A DNA stretch of 36,834 bases from Candidatus Zambryskiibacteriota bacterium (GCA_026394775.1 JAPLZY010000003.1:1-36834), one strand, 5' to 3'; numbered from the stretch's first letter, positions 17,919 through 25,539 are shown. Numbers and translations are program-made. Notes: generated from the sequence alone by a model not told the origin.

Positions 17919-19322
17919 ATGAACTATAAAATATTTTTTGCTCTTTTTATTACTATTTTATTCGCTTCTCCTGTATCCGCTGCCACTCCTACACTCTCTT
18001 CATACACTGTATCTCCCTCAAATGCCTCAAGTGGCCAACTTGTTTCTCTGTCTTGGACTGCTCAGGATGCCCAGGGAGCATCTCTCTTGGTGAGCTGTGT
18101 CTCTGGTGTAAAAGTAAAAAAAGAAGACGGAAGTATCTTCCCGTGTGATACCAAAACTTCGATCTCAGGACAGTCGAGTGATTCGTTGGGTTTTTTTGTG
18201 GTAAACACAAGCGGTACTCTAAAAACAGTTACGTTTACGCTTTACCCAAAAGATTCGTCCGGAGCTGATACTTCTATAGGTCAGAGTCGATCGGTCACTC
18301 TCTCAACCATGCCTTACCCGATCAGCACTTTTTCTGCAAGCGCAACTACAACTAAGTCTCTTGCAACAACAACACTGACATGGAACGCACCAGAGCTTGA
18401 TGGGGTAAACATTCAGATTGCATGTGTTGAAGGAATAACTGTATTTCAAGATAGCGTAGGTGTTGCGCTTCCGTGTGGTCAGTTGGTTTTTGCAACCAAG
18501 CAAGGCCCAAACTCAAATGTCAGTCTTTTATTTAAGAACAGAAACATAGACACAGCGTCAGTGAAAATTACACTTTTACCGTACGTTTCAGAAGGAGCTT
18601 ATGACCTGATACATTCTGAGTCACTGGTGCTTGATGTGGTTTCGGACAAAATCACTCCCACACAGCTACTTACATTTGTCGCAACTCCTCCGCGCATTGT
18701 ATCAGACGACAATATGACACTCCTGTGGACTACAAAATACACAAGTGCTGTGACATTTAAGGTGGAGTGTGTAGAAGGCCTCTCTGTATATTTTGTGACA
18801 AGTACAACCACTGCCCCTTTGGCATGCGGTAAGATTGGGGAAAGCTACTCACCAAATTCAAATGTATTACTCTCTTTTATTAATACAGGAACCAGTCAAA
18901 AGACTGCATTCTTTACCCTGTACCCACAGCTTCCAGGTGGTGGGTTTGATGGGATCAATACAATGAAGACTTCAATAACTGTCTTGGCTAAAGGACAGGT
19001 AATAGAGAAAACTCAAACATTGGCGACATCTCTTGCGTCAGCCACTACTCTTACTGGTGGAGTAAAAAGTGCTTCCCCAGTATTCATATTCAGTAAACTT
19101 CTTAGGTTGGGAACGAAAAATACTGACGTGACCGAGCTACAGAAATTCCTTTCAAAAGATAAAGTGCTCTATCCAGAAGGAGTAGTCTCAGGATATTTTG
19201 GCCCCGCAACACAAAGAGCGGTGGGTCGTTTCCAAGTGAAATACGGTATTGCAAAAAGTGGGGAAGCAGGATACGGACAAACAGGACCAAAGACTCGAGA
19301 GAAGTTGAATGGGGTGCAGTAA
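17919..19322 (+). CDS. secreted Ig-like protein with C-terminal peptidoglycan-binding domain
   Basis: This 467-aa protein has a clear signal peptide (MNYKIFFALFITILFASPVSA, cleavage after ASA or AAT). Three tandem Ig-like repeats follow (about 23-130, 131-240 and 245-350). Each has a matching cysteine pair: LVSCVSG...FPCD, IACVEG...LPCG and VECVEG...LACG. The third-repeat core is TFVATPPRIVSDDNMTLLW. After a Thr/Ala linker comes a PG_binding_1 domain (about 395-465: LGTKNTDVTELQKFL...GYFGPATQRAVGRFQ). It is likely attached to the cell wall or surface. Its function (adhesin, or scaffold) is unknown. Confidence 0.85.
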   Translation: MNYKIFFALFITILFASPVSAATPTLSSYTVSPSNASSGQLVSLSWTAQDAQGASLLVSCVSGVKVKKEDGSIFPCDTKTSISGQSSDSLGFFVVNTSGTLKTVTFTLYPKDSSGADTSIGQSRSVTLSTMPYPISTFSASATTTKSLATTTLTWNAPELDGVNIQIACVEGITVFQDSVGVALPCGQLVFATKQGPNSNVSLLFKNRNIDTASVKITLLPYVSEGAYDLIHSESLVLDVVSDKITPTQLLTFVATPPRIVSDDNMTLLWTTKYTSAVTFKVECVEGLSVYFVTSTTTAPLACGKIGESYSPNSNVLLSFINTGTSQKTAFFTLYPQLPGGGFDGINTMKTSITVLAKGQVIEKTQTLATSLASATTLTGGVKSASPVFIFSKLLRLGTKNTDVTELQKFLSKDKVLYPEGVVSGYFGPATQRAVGRFQVKYGIAKSGEAGYGQTGPKTREKLNGVQ

Positions 19323-19350
19323 AATATAAGTATTGATATATTCGAACCTA

Positions 19351-19366
19351 TGATATAATGTCATAT
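19351..19366 (+). promoter_or_regulatory. extended -10 deciding the start of the HTH gene
   Basis: TGATATAAT (19351-19359) overlaps an upstream ATG at 19358, so that ATG is unlikely to be transcribed. The next ATG, at 19367, lies 7 nt beyond the -10 and gives a leaderless mRNA. Confidence 0.55.
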
Positions 19367-20059
19367 ATGGCCAAGTTCGAAGAAAAATTAAAAGCACGGG
19401 AAATGCGAAAAAAAGGGTTGTCTTTGCTTAAAATTGCACGAAAATTATCCGTGGCAAAAAGCACTGTTAGTGTATGGTGTGAAGATGTGGTTTTGACTCA
19501 AGACCAAGTTAATGCATTGTTGAATGATCGAAATGAGTTGCTTACTACAGGTCGAATGATGGGTGCTGCTGTAAACAAGAGAAAGAAGCAAGAGGTTATA
19601 AAAGAAGCGAATGTTTTTGGTGAAAGACTGATTAAAAATCTTTCACACAGAGAATTGGTTTTGGTGGCTACGGCCTTATATTGGGCAGAAGGTTCAAAAG
19701 CTGATAGCACAAGTCGATTTATGTTTATAAATTCTGACCCGGAGATGATACTTCTGGTGAAGAATTTTTTGATTTCGACTATGGATGTTTTGCCTGACGA
19801 TATTGTATGTTCAATTCAAATAAATAGGATTCATGAAAAGAGGATAAAGGTGGTCTTGAATTTTTGGAAAAATCTGTTAAGATTGCGAGATGAGCAGATA
19901 AGAAAGCCTTATTTTGTAGACACTAAAGTACAAAAGGTGTATGAGAATTATGAAAGTTATTTTGGAGTTTGTCGTTTGATTGTTTCCAAAAGTTCTCAGC
20001 TAAAATACAAAATGAGAGGTCTTATAAAAGCTCTGAAAGTTAGTACATTGTCGGCGTAG
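19367..20059 (+). CDS. HTH protein with possible LAGLIDADG-like fold, next to tRNA-Met
   Basis: This 230-aa protein has an N-terminal helix-turn-helix (about 8-40, MRKKGLSLLKIARKLSVAKSTVSVW). A central block LVATALYWAEGSKADSTSRFMFINSDPEMI (about 95-125) resembles the first motif region of LAGLIDADG-type homing proteins, and an alpha/beta C-terminal part follows (about 140-225). That relation is a guess from motif style. Its stop codon (20057-20059) lies inside the following tRNA-Met, so the gene ends exactly on a tRNA 5' end. That placement, with the lack of a leader, suggests a small mobile gene. Confidence 0.6.
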   Translation: MAKFEEKLKAREMRKKGLSLLKIARKLSVAKSTVSVWCEDVVLTQDQVNALLNDRNELLTTGRMMGAAVNKRKKQEVIKEANVFGERLIKNLSHRELVLVATALYWAEGSKADSTSRFMFINSDPEMILLVKNFLISTMDVLPDDIVCSIQINRIHEKRIKVVLNFWKNLLRLRDEQIRKPYFVDTKVQKVYENYESYFGVCRLIVSKSSQLKYKMRGLIKALKVSTLSA

Positions 20060-20126
20060 CTCAGGTAGTTAGAGCACATCACTCATAAAGATGAGGTCCC
20101 AGGTGCAAATCCTGGCGTCGACACCA
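20050..20126 (+). tRNA. tRNA-Met(CAT), elongator type
   Basis: Acceptor GTCGGCG/CGTCGAC pairs along all 7 positions (one G-T). The anticodon arm CATCA/AGATG holds CTCATAA (anticodon CAT). The arm matches elongator tRNA-Met (ACATCACTCATAA). There is an A31-A39 mismatch. The discriminator is A and CCA is encoded. D-loop AGGTAGTTA has A at position 18; T-loop TGCAAAT has G55. A tRNA-Ile(CAT) alternative is less likely from the arm sequence. Confidence 0.93.
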
Positions 20127-20200
20127 AAGCAAAAAACTCTTTGAAATTATACAATTTTATGTATAATAGATTAGGTTCGCAAGAATCGAAATAAGAAATT

Positions 20201-20506
20201 GCGGCTGTAGCTCAGCTGGTTAGAGCGCTGGCCTGTAGACAAACATGCAGCTTTGTGTCGAAATGATACATTGAAACTCTTTGGGATAACGGTGAAGGCT
20301 AAGTCCTGTAAAGGATATGCGAACACCGTGGGAACCTCTTATTCACTGTCCTAATAACCATAAGACAGATAGAGGGCGCCGTAGAGACTAGATACCGAAG
20401 CACCTAAGGACTTTTTAAGTCTACGGTGAAGATATAGTCCACGCCATTATGAAAATAGTGGATCAGTGCACGCTAGAGGTCGCCGGTTCGAGTCCGGTCA
20501 GCCGCG
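20201..20506 (+). tRNA. tRNA-Asp(GTC) interrupted by a group I intron
   Basis: Exon 1 is 20201-20236 and exon 2 is 20469-20506. The spliced product has acceptor GCGGCTG/CAGCCGC, D-arm GCTC/GAGC, anticodon stem CTGGC/GCTAG (one G-T) and loop CTGTCAC with anticodon GTC. The T-loop is TTCGAGT and the discriminator G73 fits aspartate. The exon-joined GCCTGTCACGC is the canonical Asp arm. CCA is not encoded. A TATAAT lies upstream (20162-20167). Confidence 0.93.
20237..20468 (+). ncRNA. group I intron in tRNA-Asp
   Basis: This 232-nt insert follows U35 of the anticodon. The 5' splice site has the U-G wobble (exon CUGU pairs with intron GCAG) and the intron ends in G. R (GTAGAGACTAGAT) and S (GGTGAAGATATAGTCC) core strings are present, forming P7 GACTA/TAGTC. 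R is identical over 13 nt to that of the tRNA-fMet intron. There is no ORF. The insertion position differs by two bases from the tRNA-fMet intron. Confidence 0.9.
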
Positions 20507-20521
20507 CAATATTGGACGGAG

Positions 20522-20541
20522 AGACGCGAAAGCGTCTTTTT
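20522..20541 (+). terminator. terminator after tRNA-Asp
   Basis: AGACGC-GAAA-GCGTCT stem (20522-20537) is followed by a T-run (20538-20541). It ends the tRNA transcript. Confidence 0.85.
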
Positions 20542-20634
20542 GTCTAATGTACCTTGGTTATTTTCTGGTTCCAACCGATTTATTTCCTTTTCTACAAGTT
20601 TTCTATTTTTGCCGATTACCATATAATTGAATAT

Positions 20635-20967
20635 ATGGCTTTTTCTTTCTTCCGTCTTGCAATCTATGAATCAGATATTCCTACCTATAAAGAAGCTATT
20701 GATTATATGGAGAAAAATCATATGGAAATAAATCAACGGGGTACGGCATCTTGTGTCGGAGGAGACGACGCATATAGAATATGGCTTGGATTTAGCAGAA
20801 TAGGTGTTCCTTCATGGAAGTGTTCTTGTGTAGATGATGTGCGTGAAAAAAATAAAAATCCATGTTCTTATGTGCTCGCTGCATCTCTAGTATGGGACAG
20901 ACTGCGAGGCGTCCCAGATCCTTCCGATGAAGACATAGAATTTTCATTTAAGAATACGTATAATTAA
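20635..20967 (+). CDS. small protein with SWIM-like Cys motif
   Basis: About 110 aa from the ATG at 20635 (MAFSFFRLAIYESDIP); TATAAT at 20622-20627 ends 7 nt upstream. The segment WKCSCVDDVREKNKNPCSYVLAASLVW is reminiscent of a SWIM zinc finger (CxC...CxH), but the final His is Tyr here. The N-terminal HMEINQRGTASCVGG block is of unknown type. It precedes an unknown gene (19-nt gap), probably as an operon. Function unknown. Confidence 0.55.
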   Translation: MAFSFFRLAIYESDIPTYKEAIDYMEKNHMEINQRGTASCVGGDDAYRIWLGFSRIGVPSWKCSCVDDVREKNKNPCSYVLAASLVWDRLRGVPDPSDEDIEFSFKNTYN

Positions 20968-20985
20968 AGAGATTTTGGTACTAAA

Positions 20986-21546
20986 ATGAAAAACAAATTC
21001 CTTACAAAAAAAGATATCGATTTGTTCTATAAACTTCACCCATCTTTGATGATGTATGCTGGTGAAAAATTAGGTATGAAAAACATACCTAAAAACTGGA
21101 AGACATTTCGGAAACTGTCTCTGGATATTGTAAATGAATTCCGAACAAGGTTATATGAAAATACAGATATTTTTGATCAGTTTATAAAGGAAAATCCACA
21201 TAATTTTTCAGATAAAGAACTTGAGATTGTCAGGGAATGGAAACATTTTTTGAAAGGTAAATTTTTTCTTATGGAATACACAGATACCCAGGGAATGTTT
21301 TTGGATAGCAATAACCCGCCTCGTGCGCATGCCGTATCATCTTTAAAAAGTAGTTTTGAAGACATGTTTTGTTTGATGCCACTTCCTATTTATATGGAAG
21401 CAGTGTTTTTGCCGTTTAAAGGTCAGATTATATATGATGGAATTTTACAAGTAAATAATATAATTTTCGGCAGGCATATGACCCGTAACTTTAAGGAAGA
21501 TTACAAGAAAGCAAAGAAAAAAGGAATTATCACCGTGCTTTCTTGA
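20986..21546 (+). CDS. hypothetical protein
   Basis: This 186-aa soluble, charged protein has a Lys/Asp-rich N-terminal half and a C-terminal part with FLPFKGQIIYDGILQVNNIIFG and RNFKEDYKKAKKKG. I do not recognise the family by name. It follows the SWIM-like gene and overlaps the 3' end of the convergent helicase remnant by 17 nt. No membrane segment is seen. Confidence 0.6.
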   Translation: MKNKFLTKKDIDLFYKLHPSLMMYAGEKLGMKNIPKNWKTFRKLSLDIVNEFRTRLYENTDIFDQFIKENPHNFSDKELEIVREWKHFLKGKFFLMEYTDTQGMFLDSNNPPRAHAVSSLKSSFEDMFCLMPLPIYMEAVFLPFKGQIIYDGILQVNNIIFGRHMTRNFKEDYKKAKKKGIITVLS

Positions 21547-22516
21547 GTTTATCACAGTATCTCTGTCTTTGTTTAAATTGTCTATCAAGAAAATCTATTT
21601 TTATATCTCTATAATCAAATACTAATTTTGGGTCTGTGCTGTGTAAAAGACGTCCGATGTATTGAACGAGCTTTCCTTCAAATGAAAATGGAAAAGCAAG
21701 CACAAGAGAATTTATATTTTGTACATGCAAGCCTTCTCCAAAAAATTGACCCGTCGAAAGAATGACTTGGTAGTGTCCATCTTGAATCTGCTTTATTTTT
21801 GATGTTCGCTGGGGTATTGAATCATCTCCGGATATGGTAATTATTTCACATTGACCTTTGAGGTATAGTTCTAGGATTTCCAAATGCTCTTTTCTCTCAC
21901 TTAACACAAGCACTTTATTTTCCTTTTGAATTTCGGATAGAATATCATTCACTATTAACTTATTTCTTTCTGTATCAAAGCAAATTATCTTTGCTAGCAG
22001 GTTAAAATGATCAGTTTTCCATTTGAAGGGTATTTCTAGACTTGTTTCTTCCACTACCACTGAAATACTTTTTGGTTTTTGTTCACCTTCAGTATCGTCA
22101 GTTACTCCGCTCTCTTTCAGGGTTGCAAGAATGTCGCCAATATATACGTAAATTAATTTTTCATCGTTGTGTTTGCGTTTCGGTGTTGCTGTCAGACCAT
22201 ACAGATATCGAGGATTGAGATGAGTAATAACTTCACGGAATGTTTTTGCAGGAATATGATGGCATTCATCAATAATAATCGTACCAAACTTATCACTCAA
22301 TTCTTGGATATTTTTGTATCGGCCAAAACTCTGTAATAATCCGACTGTAATTTCTTTCCCAATCTTCTTTTTTGTACTTGAAAACCTGCCAATACGAAGC
22401 TTTGGAATATTTAAATATGTTTCAATTCTCTCTATCCATTGATCGAGGAGTTGTTGACGATGAACAAGAATGAGAGCTGGTAATTTTTGTCTCGCGATTA
22501 GCTCCATACCGATCAT
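21530..22516 (-). pseudogene. 5'-truncated superfamily 2 DNA helicase
   Basis: The 328-residue frame carries SF2 motifs Ia (ILVHRQQLLDQW), II (DECHH, 83-87), III (LTATPK), IV (KVLVLSERKEHLEI), V (FFGEGLHVQNINSLVLAFP) and VI (VQYIGRLLH). Motif I, the Walker A GxGKT, is missing: the frame opens at MIGMELIARQ, just where the GKT segment should have ended. A stop lies directly upstream. Motif VI also lacks its last arginine (QxxGRxxH). Without motif I it should not hydrolyse ATP, so I call it a remnant. It was probably of the XPB/UvsW-like type. Confidence 0.8.
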
Positions 22517-23267
22517 TTACAAAAATTTGCCTTTACGCGAAAGTCTCATCAAATCCCTCCATAAAGAATTACTCAAGTACTCTACGAAAGATGATTTGCA
22601 TCGAGGTGAGTATAAACGCAAAGAAAATCTGGTTGGCATCTTAGATGATAAAGGAAATGTTGCTCAAATAATGTTTGAGACGACATTAGCATATCTCACG
22701 CCAAAAGAAATGAACGAGCTTGTTGAGTGGACACAACAAGCATTCGAAAAAGAGCGTTTCCATCCACTTCTCATCATCGCTAACTTTATTATTGAGTTTC
22801 TGAAAATCCACCCATTTGAAGATGGTAACGGGCGTCTTTCACGCACACTGACGAATATGTTATTGCTTCAATTGGGGTATTCATTTATGGAATATGTGTC
22901 GCACGAACAGATTGTTGAGAAGCGTAAGGACGAGTATTATCTCGCATTACGCTCATCACAGGCGACATTCAAAACTGAAAACGAAAGTATCGGACCGTGG
23001 CTCAATTTTTTCCTGTCAGTTGTGAAAGAGCAAGCAACGAAATCAATAACTCTTGCACAAGAAGAAAACCACGAGGACAATATGTCTCCAAAACAAAACG
23101 AGGTTTTGGACTATCTTTCTTCTGTCAAAGAGGCAGGTCCAGCTCAAATCGTAAAGGCAACGGGGATTATCATGCCGACTGTCCGTAAATCGCTCGAACG
23201 GCTTGTTGAAATTGGTAAAGTGAAGCGCATCGGTAAGGGGAGAGGAACGAGATATTTGATATTGTAA
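22470..23267 (+). pseudogene. Fic-domain protein lacking its N-terminal part, plus winged-helix tail
   Basis: The 265-aa frame contains the intact Fic motif HPFEDGNGRLSR (114-125) and a C-terminal wHTH (about 205-265, LDYLSSVKEAGPAQIVKATGIIMPTVRKSL). Fic enzymes transfer AMP (or similar) to a hydroxyl. The first 14 residues are antisense of the helicase, and true Fic homology begins at YKNLPLRESLIKSLH. The N-terminal region of this class, which usually holds the inhibitory helix motif (S/TxxxE(G/N)), is missing. The product may be dead, or if translated from the internal ATG it could be uninhibited. It is divergent from the helicase remnant with a shared breakpoint near 22512-22520. Confidence 0.75.
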
Positions 23268-23309
23268 ACTTTATAAAGTTTAGTAAATATCGATAACTTT
23301 ATAAAGTTA
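23266..23309. promoter_or_regulatory. pair of 16-bp palindromes, possible operators
   Basis: Two perfect 16-bp palindromes sharing a 14-bp core (AACTTTATAAAGTT), 23266-23281 and 23294-23309, have centres 28 bp apart (about three helical turns). The first begins within the Fic stop codon. They look like a dimer-of-dimers operator. The Fic wHTH could be its reader (inference). Confidence 0.5.
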
Positions 23310-23370
23310 CTGATTCGGCTTTTTCCTCGATTCAAGCTATGAAAATGTAGCCATCATACTCCTTAATCCT

Positions 23371-23400
23371 GGTTCTCACTTCATCCACTAGTCCGCGCAA
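23371..23400 (+). repeat. terminator-associated element, copy 1
   Basis: GGTTCTCACTTCATCCACTA and the following bases resemble two later copies at 24009 and 24438. All sit directly 5' of a terminator. Confidence 0.5.
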
Positions 23401-23401
23401 G

Positions 23402-23433
23402 GAAAAAGAACCATAGAAATATGGTTCTTTTTC
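23402..23433. terminator. bidirectional terminator
   Basis: The 13-bp perfect stem (23402-23414 with 23421-23433) carries A5 and T5 tracts at its base, loop AGAAAT. It lies between the Fic remnant and the amidotransferase gene. Confidence 0.8.
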
Positions 23434-23457
23434 TGTATACTGATTGATTGTAAGAAC

Positions 23458-23472
23458 TGATATACTTTGAAT
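23458..23472 (+). promoter_or_regulatory. extended -10 of the amidotransferase gene
   Basis: TGATATACT (23458-23466) ends 6 nt before the ATG at 23473. This supports the ATG over the upstream in-frame TTG at 23467. Confidence 0.55.
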
Positions 23473-24015
23473 ATGAAAATTTTACTCATAGATAATGGAA
23501 CAACACTTTTAAATAAGCTTAAGTTACTTATTCCTGGAGATGAAATAACTCACACATATGATGATTTTGATGCGGATACAAATAATTTTGACTTGGTAAT
23601 TTTATCCGGAGGGAGTAAGTATCAATTGATAGGTAATGAAGATAAGTTTGAAAAAGAAATAAGTTTTATAAAAAATACAAAAATTCCAGTTATTGGAATT
23701 TGCTTCGGTTATGAGCTTATCGCTTTGGCTTTCGGCGCCTCACTCAAAGAGTTGCCTGAAGGTAAAAAAGGGCTGTATGAAGTTCGGGTTTTAGATGAAA
23801 GTCTGGGAACAGGAGTAATAAAAGTATATGAGAGTCATAGGTGGGTGGTGGATCAGTTGCCAGAAGTCTTTAAAGTCCTTGCAATATCTGAAGATGGTCC
23901 TGAGATGATTAAACATAAAGATCTACCTATATTTGGAATTCAGTTCCACCCAGAAAATTTTGTAGAGGAAACTGATGGAAATGAGCTGTTTTTGAAATTA
24001 TTATCGCAGTTCTGA
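23473..24015 (+). CDS. orphan class I glutamine amidotransferase domain protein
   Basis: About 180 aa. The triad is visible: nucleophile C77 in VIGICFGYELIA, and H159/E161 in FGIQFHPENF. The fold and motifs match the GATase domain of GMP synthase (GuaA N-terminal) more than other class I enzymes. There is no synthetase domain and no partner nearby, so the acceptor is unknown. It stands alone between two terminators. Possible roles are peptidoglycan precursor or nucleotide amidation, or gamma-glutamyl hydrolysis; the sequence does not decide. Confidence 0.8.
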   Translation: MKILLIDNGTTLLNKLKLLIPGDEITHTYDDFDADTNNFDLVILSGGSKYQLIGNEDKFEKEISFIKNTKIPVIGICFGYELIALAFGASLKELPEGKKGLYEVRVLDESLGTGVIKVYESHRWVVDQLPEVFKVLAISEDGPEMIKHKDLPIFGIQFHPENFVEETDGNELFLKLLSQF

Positions 24016-24059
24016 CTTCATCCACCAGGTCACACCAACAAATGCCCGAAAGGGCATTT
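24009..24059 (+). terminator. terminator-associated element copy 2 with terminator
   Basis: GTTCTGACTTCATCCACCAG and the following bases (24009-24038) are followed by hairpin AAATGCCC-GAAA-GGGCATTT (24040-24059). Confidence 0.75.
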
Positions 24060-24094
24060 ACGCGTGCCGAAAAAAAGCTTCGGGAGAGCTTTTA

Positions 24095-24109
24095 TGGTAT
24101 ACTCTTATG
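24095..24109 (+). promoter_or_regulatory. extended -10 of the TPR-like gene
   Basis: TGGTATACT (24095-24103) ends 6 nt before the second ATG of ATGATG (24110), so 24110 is the likelier start. Confidence 0.5.
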
Positions 24110-24415
24110 ATGAATGAAGGAATTCCAAATCAAGAAGTTCCCAGTCGTATTGGGGTGATCGACTCTTTACTTAGAAACCCTGAGGATTTTTCACTATTAG
24201 TCCGGTATATAGATGATCTTGAAAGTTATTGCCGAAATAGTGCAGATTCTCTTCGTGTTCATATTCATAAAGCAGAAATTCTACTGACCGCTTCTCATTT
24301 TGATGGAGCTTATGAAGCATTCCTCGATGCCAGAGATATGGCATATCCAGAAGGAAATAATGAACTTGCGGAGAGGATGGACCAGGAAGCAGCGAGGCTT
24401 AGAGATCTACCGTAA
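24110..24415 (+). CDS. small helical protein, TPR-like
   Basis: About 101 aa, all-helical and acidic. LRVHIHKAEILLTASHFDGAYEAFLDARDMAYPEG resembles a single TPR hairpin (A-x3-Y/F pattern), too short for a full TPR array. Function unknown. It stands alone between two terminators. Confidence 0.55.
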   Translation: MNEGIPNQEVPSRIGVIDSLLRNPEDFSLLVRYIDDLESYCRNSADSLRVHIHKAEILLTASHFDGAYEAFLDARDMAYPEGNNELAERMDQEAARLRDLP

Positions 24416-24437
24416 GTTTCTGGTAGGTTCTAATTTT

Positions 24438-24495
24438 GATTTTCATCTTATCCACCAGGTCGCACAAGCAAAACGCCTTCAGGCGTTTTTCTTGT
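24438..24495 (+). terminator. terminator-associated element copy 3 with terminator
   Basis: TTTTCATCTTATCCACCAGG and the following bases (24438-24467) precede hairpin AAAACGCC-TTCA-GGCGTTTT, which extends outward by ACAAG/CTTGT (24464-24495). Confidence 0.8.
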
Positions 24496-24502
24496 GTGTT
24501 TA

Positions 24503-24519
24503 TGATATAATGCATTTCA
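24503..24519 (+). promoter_or_regulatory. extended -10 of the membrane-anchored protein gene
   Basis: TGATATAAT (24503-24511) ends 8 nt before the ATG at 24520. Confidence 0.5.
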
Positions 24520-25017
24520 ATGAAAGAAACATACATAATTATAGCTGCTTGTATCTTGGTGGGTGCATTACTCTTATCAGTCTTTTTTAAAGGAGAAAAG
24601 CCTGTCCCTCTTCCTGACTACATGCCGGATCAAAGTACGGCTACCACGACACCAGTTGTCATGCGACCAAATATTCTTACGTATGGTGAAGTTAAAAATG
24701 TTCGACTCGGGCAAACTTTACGGTTTGCTGATTTTTCACTCAAGCTCACTCGGGTCGAGTCAGACAGTCGATGTCCTGCCAATGCTAAGTGTGCGTGGGC
24801 GGGGACTACGATAGTAAGTGGAGAATTTGTAGGTGCTACTGGTACTACAACTAAAGTAATTGAACTAGATAAGATCACTGCATTTGGATCTGCTACAGTG
24901 TCGCTGGTAGAAGTTCTTCCTCTCTCAATGCAAACACACAAAATTATCAACTCAGAATATCGCTTTACTCTAGATGTACAAAAGAAAAATAGCGTAGTTA
25001 ACTCATTTGCAAACTAA
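24520..25017 (+). CDS. membrane-anchored secreted protein with SRCPANAKCAWAG motif
   Basis: This 165-aa protein has an N-terminal signal anchor (about 5-23, IIIAACILVGALLLSVFF) and a Pro/Thr-rich linker. The folded domain starts near residue 55. The segment ESDSRCPANAKCAWAGTTIVSGEF (about 84-107) resembles a motif found in small secreted or lipoprotein-like domains that pair two cysteines. No catalytic residues recognised. Function unknown. Confidence 0.65.
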   Translation: MKETYIIIAACILVGALLLSVFFKGEKPVPLPDYMPDQSTATTTPVVMRPNILTYGEVKNVRLGQTLRFADFSLKLTRVESDSRCPANAKCAWAGTTIVSGEFVGATGTTTKVIELDKITAFGSATVSLVEVLPLSMQTHKIINSEYRFTLDVQKKNSVVNSFAN

Positions 25018-25077
25018 TTTCAGGTTTTTAAATATATGCTATAGTGATTGTCGTGCAAGATTTTTAATAATCAGTTA

Positions 25078-25149
25078 GCCGTTGTAGTTCAGTGGTAGAA
25101 TACCCCCTTGGTAAGGGGGTGGTCTCGGGTCCGATTCCCGACAGCGGCT
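25078..25149 (+). tRNA. tRNA-Thr(GGT)
   Basis: Acceptor GCCGTTG/CAGCGGC. The anticodon stem is CCCCC/GGGGG with loop TTGGTAA (anticodon GGT). T-arm TCGGG/CCCGA has loop TCCGATT, that is C55 instead of U55. D-loop AGTGGTA keeps GG. The discriminator is T, accepted for Thr. CCA is not encoded. Confidence 0.95.
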
Positions 25150-25211
25150 CAAAATAAAAAATAGCAGTTTTTTTGATATACTATACTTACTATTAAATAT
25201 AAATAAAAAAA

Positions 25212-25469
25212 ATGGAAGGAGAACCAAAAAGTAATGAAGTGATCATGGGTGAATTAGAAGCAATAATGATGGATTTGGTTGTGAGTGATCCAGGGGGTTT
25301 TCAGAAGATGAGAAATAAAAAAGCTGAAGAACTAAGTAAAAAATACCCAGGTTTTAATACAATCGCACTTTACCACTTGCTAATAGATTCTAATCCGGTA
25401 GAAGGCAGCATCACAGAGTTTGATTTCCCAGGAGATGACTCGATAGAAAAGTTTCTCCGGGATCAATAA
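25212..25469 (+). CDS. hypothetical small acidic protein
   Basis: This 85-aa acidic, mostly helical protein (MEGEPKSNEVIMGELEAIMMDLVVSDPGG...) has no motif I recognise. A doubled -10 (TATACTATACT, about 25179-25189) lies upstream, with a leader of about 20 nt. It may be a real gene, given the Glu/Lys-rich composition and clean start, but support is modest. Confidence 0.45.
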   Translation: MEGEPKSNEVIMGELEAIMMDLVVSDPGGFQKMRNKKAEELSKKYPGFNTIALYHLLIDSNPVEGSITEFDFPGDDSIEKFLRDQ

Positions 25470-25504
25470 TAAGATTGAAACATTTATCCAACTTTTGTAA
25501 ATGC

Positions 25505-25533
25505 TTGACAGAATAAACTGTGTATGATAGGGT
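25505..25533 (+). promoter_or_regulatory. promoter for candidate structured RNA
   Basis: A consensus TTGACA (25505-25510) and an extended -10 TGATAGGGT (25525-25533) have a 17-bp spacer. TTGACA boxes are rare in this window. Confidence 0.55.
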
Positions 25534-25539
25534 ATAGTC

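Noticed and set aside
23371-24495. Integron attC-like cassette ends
   Set aside because: The repeated element lacks the attC core sites and stem architecture, and no integrase of that type is present.
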